The notes: generated by a model not told the origin, from the sequence alone. A DNA stretch of 64,000 bases from an uncultured Bacteroides sp. (GCF_963678425.1 NZ_OY782855.1:2232001-2296000), one strand, 5' to 3'; positions 26,079 to 35,915 are shown, numbered from the stretch's first letter. Program-made: numbers and translations.

Positions 26079-26885
26079 ATGAGAGCAGTAAAACCAAAGA
26101 AATTCCTCGGACAACATTTTCTGAAAGATCTAAAGATTGCCCAAGATATTGCAAATACGGTAGATGTAGTACCAGAACTTCCTGTATTAGAGGTAGGGCC
26201 GGGCATGGGAGTTCTCACTCAGTTTCTGGTTAAAAAGGAACGGACGATAAAGGTTGTGGAAGTGGACTATGAATCTGTTGCATATCTTCGCGAGGCTTTT
26301 CCTTCGCTCGAAGATCATATTATAGAGGACGATTTTCTGAAGATGAATCTGGAAAGAGTATTCAGCGGAGGTCAGTTTGTACTGACGGGTAACTATCCAT
26401 ACAACATCTCAAGCCAGATATTTTTCAAGATGCTCGACAACAAAAACCTGATTCCCTGCTGCACGGGTATGATCCAAAAAGAGGTTGCCGAACGAATAGC
26501 AGCCGGTCCAGGCAGCAAAACTTACGGTATTCTGAGTGTACTTATCCAGGCATGGTATCATGTGGAATATCTTTTCACGGTCAGCGAAACAGTATTCAAT
26601 CCACCCCCCAAGGTTAAAAGCGCCGTAATCAGAATGACCCGGAATGAAACAATGGAACTTGGCTGTGACGAGAAACTTTTCAAACAAGTGGTGAAAACTA
26701 CTTTTAATCAACGCAGAAAAACATTAAGGAATTCCATAAAACCTATCTTAGGAAAGGACTGCCCTCTTTGCGAAGATGTATTATTCAATAAACGACCCGA
26801 GCAGCTCTCTGTGGCAGAATTCATCAATTTAACTAACAACGTAGAAAAAGCATTGGCTGAGCAACAGCAAAAGGCAGCTGAATAA
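26079..26885 (+). CDS. rsmA: 16S rRNA dimethyladenosine transferase RsmA/KsgA
   Basis: KsgA dimethylates two adjacent adenosines near the 3' end of 16S rRNA during small-subunit assembly. The 268-residue protein has KKFLGQHFLKD at the start, the SAM-binding loop EVGPGMGVLTQFLV, the acidic SAM-ribose residue at the end of VVEVDYES, the catalytic motif GNYPYNISSQIFF, and the C-terminal RRKTLRNSIK plus KRPEQLSVAEF signatures. It is a single gene divergent from the YbhN operon. Confidence 0.95.
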   Translation: MRAVKPKKFLGQHFLKDLKIAQDIANTVDVVPELPVLEVGPGMGVLTQFLVKKERTIKVVEVDYESVAYLREAFPSLEDHIIEDDFLKMNLERVFSGGQFVLTGNYPYNISSQIFFKMLDNKNLIPCCTGMIQKEVAERIAAGPGSKTYGILSVLIQAWYHVEYLFTVSETVFNPPPKVKSAVIRMTRNETMELGCDEKLFKQVVKTTFNQRRKTLRNSIKPILGKDCPLCEDVLFNKRPEQLSVAEFINLTNNVEKALAEQQQKAAE

Positions 26886-27077
26886 AAATAAAAATCTGGC
26901 ATGATGCTTTACTAAGTATAATAGTCCTTTCTTCATTGATTCCATCATATTCTTAACAAATTAAAGAATTAATGCGAAAAATATGCCGAAACATTAGAAA
27001 ATAAAGAATTTATTTTCTTAATTTGTAAATTAATGTAATGAAGGGGCTAAATCCTATACTTAAAAACGATTGAATAA

Positions 27078-28934
27078 ATGATGGACACTCAGGACACTAA
27101 TCTACCTTTAGAAGAAGGAAAATTAGAAGAAGAAAAGAATGTTCCCGAGGTTTTAGAAGTAACAACTGAAGAAACTCCAGAGGAAACTACCGAAGAAAAC
27201 ACATCGACCGCAGTTAGTTTGCAGTCAAAATCAGAAGTTATTGACAGATTGAAAGAACTGTCTGCTGATGCTGAGAATGCTCATAAACAAGAGCTTGATT
27301 CTCTTAAGCAAACATTCTACAAGCTTCACAAAATAGAACAAGAATCAGCAAAGAAAAAATTTATAGAAGAAGGTGGCAGTGAAGAAGCATTTGTTCCTCA
27401 GACAGATACTAACGAAACTGAATTTAAATCTATAATGGCCGCTATCAAAGAAAAGAGAAACGCGCTAAGTGTTGAATTGGAAAAGAAAAAAGAAGAAAAC
27501 CTACAGATAAAATTAGGCATTATTGAGAAGTTGAAAGAACTGGTCAATTATCCGGAAGATGTCAACAAAGCTTATAATGACTTCAAGAAACTTCAGCAAG
27601 AGTGGAACGAAGTAAAACTGGTACCTCAAGCCAAAGTGAACGAACTATGGAAAAGTTACCAGGTTTATGTAGAGAAATTCTACGATATCATTAAAATAAA
27701 TAATGAATTCAGGGATTACGACTTCAAAAAGAACCTGGAGATAAAAACAAAACTTTGTGAAGCTGCCGAAAAACTGGCAAATGAAGCAGACGTTGTTTCT
27801 GCTTTTCACCAGTTACAGAAGCTGCATCAGGAATTTCGTGATACAGGTCCCGTAGTCAAAGAACTCAGAGACGAGATCTGGGCCCGTTTTAAAAATGCTT
27901 CCACCGAAGTAAACCGCCGCCATCAACAACATTTTGAAGCATTGAAGGAAGTGGAACAACGGAATCTGGATGAAAAAACTGTTATCTGTGAGATTGTTGA
28001 ATCTACAGAATACGGAGAATTAAAATCATTCTCTACATGGGAAAACAAAACTCAGGAAATTATTGCCCTCCAGAATAAATGGAAGACAATTGGTTTTGCC
28101 CCACAGAAAATGAACGTTAAGATATTCGAGCGGTTCCGTGCTGCCTGCGATGATTTCTTCAAAAAGAAGGGCGAATTCTTTAAGAGCATTAAAGAAGGAA
28201 TGAACGAGAATCTGGAGCGCAAAAAAGCATTATGCGAAAAGGCGGAAGCTTTGAAAGATAATACAGATTGGAAAGAGACTTCAGACGTTCTGACTAAATT
28301 ACAGAAAGAATGGAAAACAATTGGTCCTGTATCTAAGAAATATTCTGATTCAATATGGAAACGCTTTATTGATGCCTGCGATTACTTCTTCGAACAAAAA
28401 AACAAGGCCACATCTTCCATACACTCTGTGGAAGTTGAAAACATGCAGAAAAAGAAAGCCCTTATCGAAAAGCTGGCAACAATGGACGAAAGTATGGAAG
28501 CTAACGAAGCTAGCAACCTGGTTCGTGAAACAATTAAAGAATGGAATACCGTTGGCCATGTACCTTTCAGGGAAAAAGACAAATTATACAAGCAGTTCCA
28601 TGAACTGGTTGACAAGCAGTTTGATCGTCTCAATATAAATGCGGCCAACAGAAAACTGGATAATTTCAAATCGAGCATCAACAATGTAGCCGGACAAGGT
28701 GACAAGGGAGGTGCACAATCACTTTACCGCGAACGCGAAAAGCTGGTTCGTTCTTATGAATCGATGAAAAACGAGATTAAAACATATGAAAATAATCTTG
28801 GATTCCTTACTTCTTCATCGAAAAACGGAAATAGTCTGGTTACCGAGCTAAACAGAAAAGTTGAAAAACTAAAAGCTGATCTGAAACTCACTAAGGAAAA
28901 AATCAAAGTGATTGATGAGTCGGCTAAACAATAA
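27078..28934 (+). CDS. DUF349 coiled-coil protein
   Basis: The 618-residue cytoplasmic protein starts with a very acidic, low-complexity tail (residues 1-50), then has at least five DUF349 units of about 70 residues. Each carries a variant of LQ.EW..IG.VP....LW..F (for example LQQEWNEVKLVPQAKVNELW and LQKEWKTIGPVSKKYSDSIW). The C-terminal 80 residues form a coiled coil. DUF349 proteins are widespread in Bacteroidetes; the function is not established. An in-frame ATG one codon later could also be the start. It ends at a strong terminator. Confidence 0.88.
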   Translation: MMDTQDTNLPLEEGKLEEEKNVPEVLEVTTEETPEETTEENTSTAVSLQSKSEVIDRLKELSADAENAHKQELDSLKQTFYKLHKIEQESAKKKFIEEGGSEEAFVPQTDTNETEFKSIMAAIKEKRNALSVELEKKKEENLQIKLGIIEKLKELVNYPEDVNKAYNDFKKLQQEWNEVKLVPQAKVNELWKSYQVYVEKFYDIIKINNEFRDYDFKKNLEIKTKLCEAAEKLANEADVVSAFHQLQKLHQEFRDTGPVVKELRDEIWARFKNASTEVNRRHQQHFEALKEVEQRNLDEKTVICEIVESTEYGELKSFSTWENKTQEIIALQNKWKTIGFAPQKMNVKIFERFRAACDDFFKKKGEFFKSIKEGMNENLERKKALCEKAEALKDNTDWKETSDVLTKLQKEWKTIGPVSKKYSDSIWKRFIDACDYFFEQKNKATSSIHSVEVENMQKKKALIEKLATMDESMEANEASNLVRETIKEWNTVGHVPFREKDKLYKQFHELVDKQFDRLNINAANRKLDNFKSSINNVAGQGDKGGAQSLYREREKLVRSYESMKNEIKTYENNLGFLTSSSKNGNSLVTELNRKVEKLKADLKLTKEKIKVIDESAKQ

Positions 28935-28951
28935 GCTAAAAAATAAACTTG

Positions 28952-28998
28952 ATACAATACAAAAAAAGGTCTCTTAGGAGGCCTTTTTTGTATTGTAT
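28952..28998 (+). terminator. strong terminator of the DUF349 gene
   Basis: A stem of about 21 bp starts ATACAATAC and ends GTATTGTAT, around a TTAG loop, with a T-rich 3' arm. It lies 17 bp after the stop. Confidence 0.85.
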
Positions 28999-29106
28999 AG
29001 ATTTCAGGAAATCCTGATCCGAATAAGATTCATCAGCCTTAGTAACAATTTAATCTCCAACTAATTGATCAGAGTCGCTTTGAACACCAAACTATTCAGA
29101 AAAAAC

Positions 29107-29146
29107 AAAGATGCCGGAACAATCATTTGATTATTCCGGCATCTTT
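29107..29146 (-). terminator. terminator of tRNA-Gln
   Basis: A 13-bp perfect stem (AAAGATGCCGGAA with TTCCGGCATCTTT) starts 7 bp after the tRNA 3' end on the minus strand. Confidence 0.7.
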
Positions 29147-29152
29147 ATTATG

Positions 29153-29223
29153 TTGGGCTATAAGGATTCGAACCTTAAATCTCAGATCCAGAAACTGATG
29201 TGTTACCATTACACCATAGCCCA
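29153..29223 (-). tRNA. tRNA-Gln (anticodon CTG)
   Basis: The acceptor stem is TGGGCTA/TAGCCCA; the D arm contains GGTGTAATGGTAACAC; the anticodon loop is TTCTGGA (anticodon CTG); the T arm is TAAGG-TTCGAAT-CCTTA. The length is 71 nt and CCA is not encoded. The closing pair of the anticodon stem is T-T, so that stem has four rather than five standard pairs. It decodes CAG. Confidence 0.88.
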
Positions 29224-29239
29224 ATTCTTAAATGCGGTG

Positions 29240-29269
29240 CAAAGATAGCGTTTTTTTGAGAAAAGCAAA
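29240..29269 (-). promoter_or_regulatory. promoter of tRNA-Gln
   Basis: The minus strand reads TTTG (29266-29269), 18 bp, then TATCTTTG (29240-29247), 16 bp before the tRNA. The spacing is one short of the usual 19-21 bp. Confidence 0.6.
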
Positions 29270-29371
29270 ACACTTCGCCCTCTTTTTTTGTTTAAAATTT
29301 CAAGGATAACTAAAAATGGTGAGAGAATTTTTATAAAAAATACAAAAAACATGAGAGAATTTCTCTTTAAC

Positions 29372-29403
29372 TTTCGTCGATAAAAGAATTCAATGTATCT
29401 TTG
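29372..29403 (+). promoter_or_regulatory. promoter of rsfS-ftsH-cdsA
   Basis: TTTC (29372-29375), 20 bp, then TATCTTTG (29396-29403) fits the Bacteroidetes promoter. It lies 60 bp before the rsfS start codon. Just upstream, TGAGAGAATTT is repeated with a 30-bp offset. Confidence 0.6.
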
Positions 29404-29463
29404 TAAAATATTGTTTTACAGATTAAATAAATCAGATTATTATTAATCTATCAAATGAGTTAA

Positions 29464-29823
29464 ATGGACGAAACAAAAGAACTAGTACAAAAAATAGTAG
29501 AAGGAATTCAAGAGAAAAAAGGATATAAAATTATTGTGGCAGATCTGACTAAGATCGGTGATACTATATGCAAATACTTCGTTATATGCCAGGGGAACTC
29601 GCCAAGTCATGTTAGCGCTATCACAGACGAGATAAGAGAATATGTTAAAGAAAAGACCGGAATAAAGCCACTAGGCACTGATGGACTGATAAATGCCGAA
29701 TGGGTTGCGATGGACTACAGCGATGTAATAGTTCATATATTTCTGCCTGACGTAAGAGAATATTATAACCTCGAGCATCTTTGGGCTGACGCTAAATTAA
29801 CAATGATACCAGATCTTGACTAA
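29464..29823 (+). CDS. rsfS: ribosome silencing factor RsfS
   Basis: RsfS binds uL14 on the large ribosomal subunit and blocks subunit joining when nutrients are short. The 119-residue protein matches the family in length and motifs: LVQKIVEGIQEKKGYKIIV, then GDTICKYFVICQGNSPSHV and the conserved core GLINAEWVAMDYSDVIVHIF and REYYNLEHLW. It leads an operon with ftsH and cdsA, with only 12 bp to ftsH. Confidence 0.93.
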   Translation: MDETKELVQKIVEGIQEKKGYKIIVADLTKIGDTICKYFVICQGNSPSHVSAITDEIREYVKEKTGIKPLGTDGLINAEWVAMDYSDVIVHIFLPDVREYYNLEHLWADAKLTMIPDLD

Positions 29824-29835
29824 TCAAAAAATATA

Positions 29836-31881
29836 ATGAATAACAACAAAAAACCGAATAATAAAATGAATGTGCCGAAATTCAGTCTTAACTGGATGTA
29901 TGCGATTATAGCCATGATGCTTATCGGGCTCTATCTTTCAAGCGAAGGAGGATCGATGTCGAAAGAAATCAGCTATAGCGAATTTCAACAGTATGTTCGT
30001 AATGGATACGCTTCAAAAATAGTAGCCTATAATGATAATACAGTAGAACTATACATAAAGCCGGATCATCTCAGAGAGGTTTTCAAACAAGATGCCTCAA
30101 AGATGGGCAAATCTCCTATGGTTACAACCCGTTGTCCGTCCAATGAATCGATCAGTCGTTTTTTGGATACAGAAAAAGACGAAGCACGTTTCCAGGGGGA
30201 TGTGAAGTATGCAGAAAAGAAAGACTACATCAGTGCATTCTTAATTAATATCCTGCCATTTGTACTACTGATCGGCGTATGGTTCTTCTTTATGCGCAAA
30301 ATGGGTAGCGGAGGCGGATCTGGTTCAAGCGTATTCAGCGTAGGGAAATCGAAAGCACAACTTTTTGAAAAAGGTGGTTCGGTCAAAGTGACCTTTAAGG
30401 ATGTAGCCGGACTGGCAGAAGCGAAACAGGAAGTAGAAGAAATAGTGGAATTCCTAAGAAGTCCACAGAAATACACTGAACTGGGTGGAAAAATTCCTAA
30501 AGGAGCATTACTTGTTGGCCCTCCGGGAACCGGTAAAACATTGCTTGCAAAAGCAGTAGCCGGTGAGGCGGACGTACCATTCTTCTCTTTATCAGGTTCC
30601 GATTTTGTGGAAATGTTCGTGGGAGTAGGTGCTTCACGTGTAAGAGACCTTTTTAAACAAGCAAAAGAAAAATCTCCCTGCATCATCTTTATTGATGAAA
30701 TTGATGCTGTAGGACGGGCGCGTGGAAAGAATCCAAGCATGGGTGGTAACGACGAACGTGAAAACACATTGAACCAGCTGTTAACAGAGATGGATGGCTT
30801 TGGAACAAACAGTGGAATCATTATTCTGGCTGCTACAAACCGTGCCGATATTCTGGACAAAGCACTGCTTCGCGCTGGACGTTTTGACCGTCAGATTCAT
30901 GTTGATTTACCGGATCTGAACGAAAGAAAAGAGATTTTCGGAGTGCATTTGCGCCCCATAAAAATAGATGATACCGTAGACGTAGATCTTCTATCCCGTC
31001 AGACTCCTGGTTTCTCGGGGGCAGATATTGCGAATGTTTGCAATGAAGCTGCATTGATTGCTGCTCGTCATGGAAAAACATTTGTAGGTAAACAAGACTT
31101 CCTTGATGCTGTAGACCGAATTATTGGTGGTCTGGAAAAGAAAAGCAAGATTATGACTGTGGAAGAACGCAAGACAATTGCTCTTCACGAAGCTGGACAC
31201 GCAAGTCTTTCATGGTTACTGGAACATGCAAATCCATTAATTAAGGTAACCATTGTTCCTCGGGGACGAGCATTGGGTGCTGCCTGGTATTTGCCTGAAG
31301 AAAGACAGATTACAACCAAGGAACAAATGCAGGATGAAATGTGTGCTACTCTTGGAGGACGTGCAGCTGAGGACTTGTTTATAGGAAAAATCTCTACCGG
31401 AGCAATGAATGACCTGGAACGGGTAACCAAACAGGCGTATGGTATGATTGCCTATCTTGGAATGAGCGAGGAATTACCGAACCTTTGTTACTACAACAAC
31501 GAAGAATACTCTTTCAACAAACCATACAGCGAGAAAACAGCTGAACTAATTGATGGGGAAGCTAAACGCTTTATCAACGATCAGTACAACCGAGCTAAAA
31601 GGATTCTTTCTGAACATAAGGAACAACACAATGCTTTGGCTAATTTATTGATAGAGAAAGAAGTTATCTTTGCTGAAGATGTAGAACGTATCTTTGGAAA
31701 GCGTCCGTGGACTTCACGTTCAGTAGAAATCATGGCGGCAGATAAACCGGCCGAAGAGAGTAAAGAAGCAAAGGAGGAAACAACTCAGACAAAAGAAAAC
31801 GAAGTTGAGACAAAACCTAACGACCTTAACACTAAAGCAGATAATTCTGATTCTGCAGAAGAGGAAGATACCACGAAATAA
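29836..31881 (+). CDS. ftsH: ATP-dependent zinc metalloprotease FtsH
   Basis: FtsH is a membrane-anchored AAA+ protease for damaged membrane proteins and short-lived regulators. The 681-residue protein has two membrane helices (about 18-35 and 133-152), the periplasmic FtsH_ext domain between them, Walker A GPPGTGKT (228-235), Walker [13 protein letters not shown], the second-region-of-homology arginines in [20 protein letters not shown], and the zinc motif HEAGH (451-455). The C-terminal 40 residues are a hydrophilic Glu/Lys/Thr-rich tail. It lies between rsfS and cdsA. Confidence 0.96.
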   Translation: MNNNKKPNNKMNVPKFSLNWMYAIIAMMLIGLYLSSEGGSMSKEISYSEFQQYVRNGYASKIVAYNDNTVELYIKPDHLREVFKQDASKMGKSPMVTTRCPSNESISRFLDTEKDEARFQGDVKYAEKKDYISAFLINILPFVLLIGVWFFFMRKMGSGGGSGSSVFSVGKSKAQLFEKGGSVKVTFKDVAGLAEAKQEVEEIVEFLRSPQKYTELGGKIPKGALLVGPPGTGKTLLAKAVAGEADVPFFSLSGSDFVEMFVGVGASRVRDLFKQAKEKSPCIIFIDEIDAVGRARGKNPSMGGNDERENTLNQLLTEMDGFGTNSGIIILAATNRADILDKALLRAGRFDRQIHVDLPDLNERKEIFGVHLRPIKIDDTVDVDLLSRQTPGFSGADIANVCNEAALIAARHGKTFVGKQDFLDAVDRIIGGLEKKSKIMTVEERKTIALHEAGHASLSWLLEHANPLIKVTIVPRGRALGAAWYLPEERQITTKEQMQDEMCATLGGRAAEDLFIGKISTGAMNDLERVTKQAYGMIAYLGMSEELPNLCYYNNEEYSFNKPYSEKTAELIDGEAKRFINDQYNRAKRILSEHKEQHNALANLLIEKEVIFAEDVERIFGKRPWTSRSVEIMAADKPAEESKEAKEETTQTKENEVETKPNDLNTKADNSDSAEEEDTTK

Positions 31882-31887
31882 TTGAAT

Positions 31888-32727
31888 ATGATTAAAAATA
31901 ACTTTATTCAACGTATGGTCACAGGAGCACTGATAGTAGCAGTGCTCGTGTGCTGTATTATATTTAGCCCCTTGACTTTTGCTGTTTTATTTGTCCTGAT
32001 ATCGGCACTAGCTGTACACGAATTCAGTCAGCTTGTCAATAAAAACGAGAGTGTAAATACAAACACGCTTATTAATGTTTTAGGAGGTGTATACCTCTTT
32101 TTTGCTTTTCTAGGGTTTTGTATGAATCTAGCTGGTTCGCAAATATTTATACCGTATCTATTTTTAATAATTTACCTCCTGATCAGCGAACTTTATCTGG
32201 AAAAAGAGAATCCTGTAAACAATCTGGCCTACTCTATGCTAACTCAGCTTTATATCGCTTTGCCTTTTGCCTTGCTAAATGTACTGGCATTTCAGGCAGA
32301 TAAAGCCGGAGTTGTAACATATAACCACATTCTCCCATTATCAATCTTTGTCTTTATTTGGTTGAGTGATACTGGCGCTTATTGCTTTGGCACACTATTT
32401 GGCAAACATCGGCTATTTGAGCGAATCTCTCCTAAGAAATCCTGGGAAGGGTCTATTGGCGGAGGTCTGATCACATTGGCTGCAGGTTTGGTATTTGGTC
32501 AGTTCTTTCCATTCTTGTCCTCACTTGCATGGGCAGGGCTTGGTCTGACAGTGACTGTATTCGGAACATGGGGCGATTTAGTAGAATCCCTGATTAAGAG
32601 ACACATGAAAATCAAGGATTCCGGGAATATATTTCCTGGACACGGTGGAATACTTGACCGATTTGACAGTGCACTGATTGCTATTCCGGCAGCAGTTATC
32701 TATCTTTATGCAATCACACTATTATAA
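31888..32727 (+). CDS. cdsA: phosphatidate cytidylyltransferase
   Basis: CdsA makes CDP-diacylglycerol from phosphatidate and CTP, the branch point for membrane phospholipids. The 279-residue polytopic protein has about seven hydrophobic helices and the C-terminal family signature from SDTGAYCFGTLFGKHRLF through SPKKSWEGSIGG to IKRHMKIKDSGNIFPGHGG and LDRFDS. I chose the ATG at 31888; a TTG six bases earlier is also in frame. It follows ftsH by 6 bp. cls, which uses the same pathway, is at 49 kb. Confidence 0.94.
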   Translation: MIKNNFIQRMVTGALIVAVLVCCIIFSPLTFAVLFVLISALAVHEFSQLVNKNESVNTNTLINVLGGVYLFFAFLGFCMNLAGSQIFIPYLFLIIYLLISELYLEKENPVNNLAYSMLTQLYIALPFALLNVLAFQADKAGVVTYNHILPLSIFVFIWLSDTGAYCFGTLFGKHRLFERISPKKSWEGSIGGGLITLAAGLVFGQFFPFLSSLAWAGLGLTVTVFGTWGDLVESLIKRHMKIKDSGNIFPGHGGILDRFDSALIAIPAAVIYLYAITLL

Positions 32728-32731
32728 ACAG

Positions 32732-32795
32732 TTTACTATATAAAACAAGAAAAGGAAGTTCACGAGGACTTCCTTTTCTTGTTTTATATAGTAAA
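32732..32795. terminator. 28-bp perfect bidirectional terminator hairpin
   Basis: Two perfectly complementary 28-nt arms (32732-32759 and 32768-32795) enclose an 8-nt loop TCACGAGG. The stem is AT-rich at its base and includes AAAAGGAAG near the loop. It lies between convergent cdsA and the NigD-like gene. Confidence 0.85.
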
Positions 32796-32824
32796 TGCGT
32801 ACTTATTCTCTAAACTTTTTATTT

Positions 32825-33565
32825 TTAATTTACTTTCCCTTGAACACTATTTTGCATCATTTCTGTCGATTTGGTATATCGAAAGGCATTATAATCAATC
32901 GTAATAATCTTTTCACCATTCACTGCTGAATTAATTCTAATCTTCAAGCCATTCTTATCTGTTTTATCAACTCCCAAATCGCCAAGCCTAAAGGAAACAA
33001 TACTGTGGGCCATGTAACCCGTAACATCATTCATATCATTATAACGATATTCAAGATGAATATATCCGTCATTAGGATATTCCTGTGTAGTATTCTTCAC
33101 AAGATTAACTCTGTGTTTCTGTACACTGGGAATGTTCATATTGAATTCCACATTAAGATAATCACCGCTCACCCACATATCGGTTATCCTCACAGGATCA
33201 TCCCCGATACTATCCTTATTTGCCGTGGTAAGATTAATAATATCCTTTGTAAGTATGGTGGAATAATCATTTAAACGTACGTAATGATCAAAACCATTCT
33301 GTTTATCACTCAAGTAAGTGAAACTTCCTACTATACGTGTTCCATTTTCTAATCCTTGATATGGAACAAGAGTTGCCGCTGGCCATAAAGTTTTTCCATT
33401 ATCCAATATAAAATAAAGGGCACTTCCAGCGTCTTTTTTCACGGTGGCTATTGTAATGGAAGCATTATCTAGCGAATAGCCGTTATCATCGTCATCGAGA
33501 CAAGACTGAAGTGTGGGAATAAACATCAACACAATCAGTAGTAAATACAAATTAAACTTTTTCAT
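32825..33565 (-). CDS. NigD-like lipoprotein
   Basis: The 246-residue protein has a lipoprotein signal ending LQSC, with Cys at residue 22, followed by an acidic DDDD patch. The acidic residues just after the Cys fit Bacteroides surface-lipoprotein export signals. The middle (TVKKDAGSALYFILDNGKTL, then RIVGSFTYLSDK) matches the NigD family of Bacteroides and Prevotella, named from a bacteriocin locus. It probably has a beta-sandwich fold; the role is unknown. No bacteriocin gene is nearby. Confidence 0.82.
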   Translation of the reverse strand: MKKFNLYLLLIVLMFIPTLQSCLDDDDNGYSLDNASITIATVKKDAGSALYFILDNGKTLWPAATLVPYQGLENGTRIVGSFTYLSDKQNGFDHYVRLNDYSTILTKDIINLTTANKDSIGDDPVRITDMWVSGDYLNVEFNMNIPSVQKHRVNLVKNTTQEYPNDGYIHLEYRYNDMNDVTGYMAHSIVSFRLGDLGVDKTDKNGLKIRINSAVNGEKIITIDYNAFRYTKSTEMMQNSVQGKVN

Positions 33566-33682
33566 AACTTCAATTCATTTGTGTATAAAATAAACTAAAG
33601 CGAATTCATTTTACTGCATTTAGCCAACTAAATTATGCTAAAAAAGTTATTTAATATCTTGATTCTGAGAAGAAGGTTCTTA

Positions 33683-34822
33683 TCATTTTCCTGATTTAAG
33701 TAGCTTTACCATCTCGCTGGCAGTTTTTTCAGAAGCACCTGCCGGACCAAGAATCTGAATCATCCGGTCATAATCATCGAGCATTTGCCGGCGCTTCATC
33801 TTATTATATAGAATAGCTTCCAACTCGGTCTCTATATTTTCCAGTGTCATGGTATCTGCCACCAGTTCACGCACTACTTCTTTTCCGGCAACAAGGTTGA
33901 CCAGTGAAACAAATTTCACTTTCAGAATTCTTTTCTTCAGGAATGCGATAATCTTTCCTATAGGAGTGTGATAGCAAACAACCTGAGGAACACGGAATAA
34001 AGCCGTTTCCAAAGTTGCAGTTCCCGAAGTAACTAAAGCGGCGGATGAGTGTTGAAGCAAGCGATATGTCTGATCGAAAATTATTTTCACCTTTGCTCCC
34101 TGGATGTATTTCTCATAATAATCCGGGGAAATGCCGGGAGCACCGGCTAACACCAGTTGATATTCAGGGAACTTAGAAGCTGCTTTCAGCATATCGGGCA
34201 GATTATCCTTAATTTCCTGCTTGCGACTTCCTGCCAGGAGGGCTATAATTGGCTGTTCTGTCAGACCATTTGCGGAGGTGAAAGCGGTGAAATCCTCCGA
34301 ATGATTCTCACGGAAAGTTTCAACTGCATCTACTGTGGGATTCCCCACATAGTGTATAGGATATTGATGGCCCTGAAAGAATTCTATTTCAAAAGGAAGA
34401 ATGGAGAATAGTTCGTCCACATACAGCTTGATATCTTTGATGCGATACTCTTTCCATGCCCAGATTTTGGGAGAGATATAGTAATAAACAGGAATCTTAG
34501 TCTGTGTCTTCACAAACTTCGCGATAGAGAGATTAAATCCTGGATAATCGACCAATATTACCACGTCGGGAGCATAAAAAACTATGTCTTCTTTGCATCG
34601 TTTCATATTTGCAAAGATGGTGCGCAAGTGCAGCAACACAGGAATAAATCCCATGTAAGCTAATTCCTTATAATGCTTCACCCGAGTTCCACCCTGAGCC
34701 GACATCAGATCTCCTCCGAAAAACCGGAACTCAGCCTCCTGATCTTCTTTCTTAAGTGCCCGCATCAGGTTAGACGCGTGAAGATCTCCCGATGCCTCTC
34801 CAACGATTAAATAATATTTCAT
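33683..34822 (-). CDS. lpxB: lipid-A-disaccharide synthase
   Basis: LpxB joins UDP-2,3-diacylglucosamine and lipid X to form the lipid A disaccharide at the inner membrane. The 379-residue GT19 enzyme shows the N-terminal VGEASGDLHASNLMRAL, then FFGGDLM, YVDELFSILPFE, the HYVGNPTVDAV strand, LLAGSRKQEI, and the donor-site SGTATLETALFRVPQVVCYH. It follows surE with a 7-bp gap, an arrangement often seen in Bacteroidales. Confidence 0.94.
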   Translation of the reverse strand: MKYYLIVGEASGDLHASNLMRALKKEDQEAEFRFFGGDLMSAQGGTRVKHYKELAYMGFIPVLLHLRTIFANMKRCKEDIVFYAPDVVILVDYPGFNLSIAKFVKTQTKIPVYYYISPKIWAWKEYRIKDIKLYVDELFSILPFEIEFFQGHQYPIHYVGNPTVDAVETFRENHSEDFTAFTSANGLTEQPIIALLAGSRKQEIKDNLPDMLKAASKFPEYQLVLAGAPGISPDYYEKYIQGAKVKIIFDQTYRLLQHSSAALVTSGTATLETALFRVPQVVCYHTPIGKIIAFLKKRILKVKFVSLVNLVAGKEVVRELVADTMTLENIETELEAILYNKMKRRQMLDDYDRMIQILGPAGASEKTASEMVKLLKSGK

Positions 34823-34829
34823 CTCGTTA

Positions 34830-35597
34830 TTATAGGTTCCAACTCTTCAGTTCATCAATAATCTCATAGGCAGTTACATCGACCTTTGTAGGAGTTATTG
34901 CCGCATAATCGTTATTTAGTGCCCAGTTGTCAGTATCTTCTTCATTGGGCTCATGATTTTCAAAGTCGCCTGTGAGCCAAAAATATTCACCTCCGTTGGG
35001 ATGATTTCTGCGCGCCCATTCGTGTGTCCACTGCCCCACCGTCTGACGGCAAATTCTCACCCCCTTAATTTCGGGACATACCGGAAAGTTTACATTCAGA
35101 CAAATACCTTTGGGCAATCCATTCTCAATCACCTTTTTAGTTATATTACGAATAATTTCAGCGGTAGGTTCAAAATCTGCATCCTGGTGATGATCACAGA
35201 TAGAAAAGCCGATGGAAGGCACTCCGCTAAGGCAGCCTTCGATGGCCACCCCCATAGTACCGGAATAATGTACATTGACCGCCGCATTGTCTCCATGGTT
35301 AATACCTCCTATCACTAGATCAGGCTGCCGGTCTAAAACAGCATACTTTGCCAGTTTGATGCAATCAGCCGGAGTTCCAGAACATTTATAAACAGAAAGT
35401 CCGGGTTCTTTCCTTATTAATGTATATTTAACCGGACGATCCGCAGTGATAGCACAAGCCATTCCAGAGCGTGGTGAATCCGGGGCCATAACAACAATCT
35501 CTCCTAGTGAGCGAATATATTTAACTAATTCGTTGATTCCTTTTGCCATGTACCCATCATCATTAGAGATGAGTATCAGCGGTTTTTCATTTTTCAT
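34830..35597 (-). CDS. surE: 5'/3'-nucleotidase SurE
   Basis: SurE is a metal-dependent nucleoside-monophosphate phosphatase. Starting at [20 protein letters not shown], the protein is 255 residues, the normal length. ISNDDG carries the metal-binding Asp pair, SGTPADC and GGINHGDN the further active-site residues, and [12 protein letters not shown] the conserved loop. An in-frame ATG at 35762 would add 55 residues, but a full promoter lies inside that extension (35631-35661), so the shorter start is correct. lpxB follows in the same transcript. Confidence 0.93.
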   Translation of the reverse strand: MKNEKPLILISNDDGYMAKGINELVKYIRSLGEIVVMAPDSPRSGMACAITADRPVKYTLIRKEPGLSVYKCSGTPADCIKLAKYAVLDRQPDLVIGGINHGDNAAVNVHYSGTMGVAIEGCLSGVPSIGFSICDHHQDADFEPTAEIIRNITKKVIENGLPKGICLNVNFPVCPEIKGVRICRQTVGQWTHEWARRNHPNGGEYFWLTGDFENHEPNEEDTDNWALNNDYAAITPTKVDVTAYEIIDELKSWNL

Positions 35598-35630
35598 CCG
35601 TAAAAACTTTCTTTTTCTATTTCTTTTGCA

Positions 35631-35661
35631 CAAAAATAGAGAAAAAACAGGGATAAACAAA
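35631..35661 (-). promoter_or_regulatory. promoter of surE-lpxB
   Basis: The minus strand reads TTTG (35658-35661), 19 bp, then TATTTTTG (35631-35638), a full match to the Bacteroidetes consensus, 33 bp before the surE start codon. Confidence 0.75.
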
Positions 35662-35718
35662 AGAATGAATCTAAAAGCATTCAAGGATCTATTTCTAATT
35701 ATTGCTGATACATTTAAA

Positions 35719-35802
35719 CCTTCTTGTACAGAAGATTGCATTCTTCTGTACAAAACAATCAATTCTTCTGTACAGAAGAAAACAATCTTTTGTACAGGAA
35801 AA
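35719..35802. repeat. palindromic TGTACA array, 4 copies at exact 22-bp period
   Basis: TGTACA begins at 35725, 35747, 35769 and 35791. The extended unit is close to the 18-bp palindrome TTCTTCTGTACAGAAGAA; copy 3 is perfect. It lies in the divergent surE/parA region, about 100 bp upstream of the surE promoter and about 120 bp before a candidate parA promoter. The rest of this 486-bp gap (35598-36083) holds only the promoters. Confidence 0.85.
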
Positions 35803-35915
35803 CAAAAACTTAATTCGAATAAAAATCACTTCTTTCGCCAACCATTCAGTAGTTTACAAATCTTAATGTTATGCAAGCCGGATTAAAAAAAGCAAGTTTA
35901 TTGAATAGAATTGTA

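Noticed and set aside
30225..30860. 211-residue frame antisense to ftsH
   Set aside because: A shadow of ftsH codon use, rich in Ser and Pro, with no family features.
35719..35802. TGTACA array considered as parS or a DnaA-box origin
   Set aside because: It does not match the parS consensus (GTTTCACGTGAAAC type) or TTATCCACA boxes.
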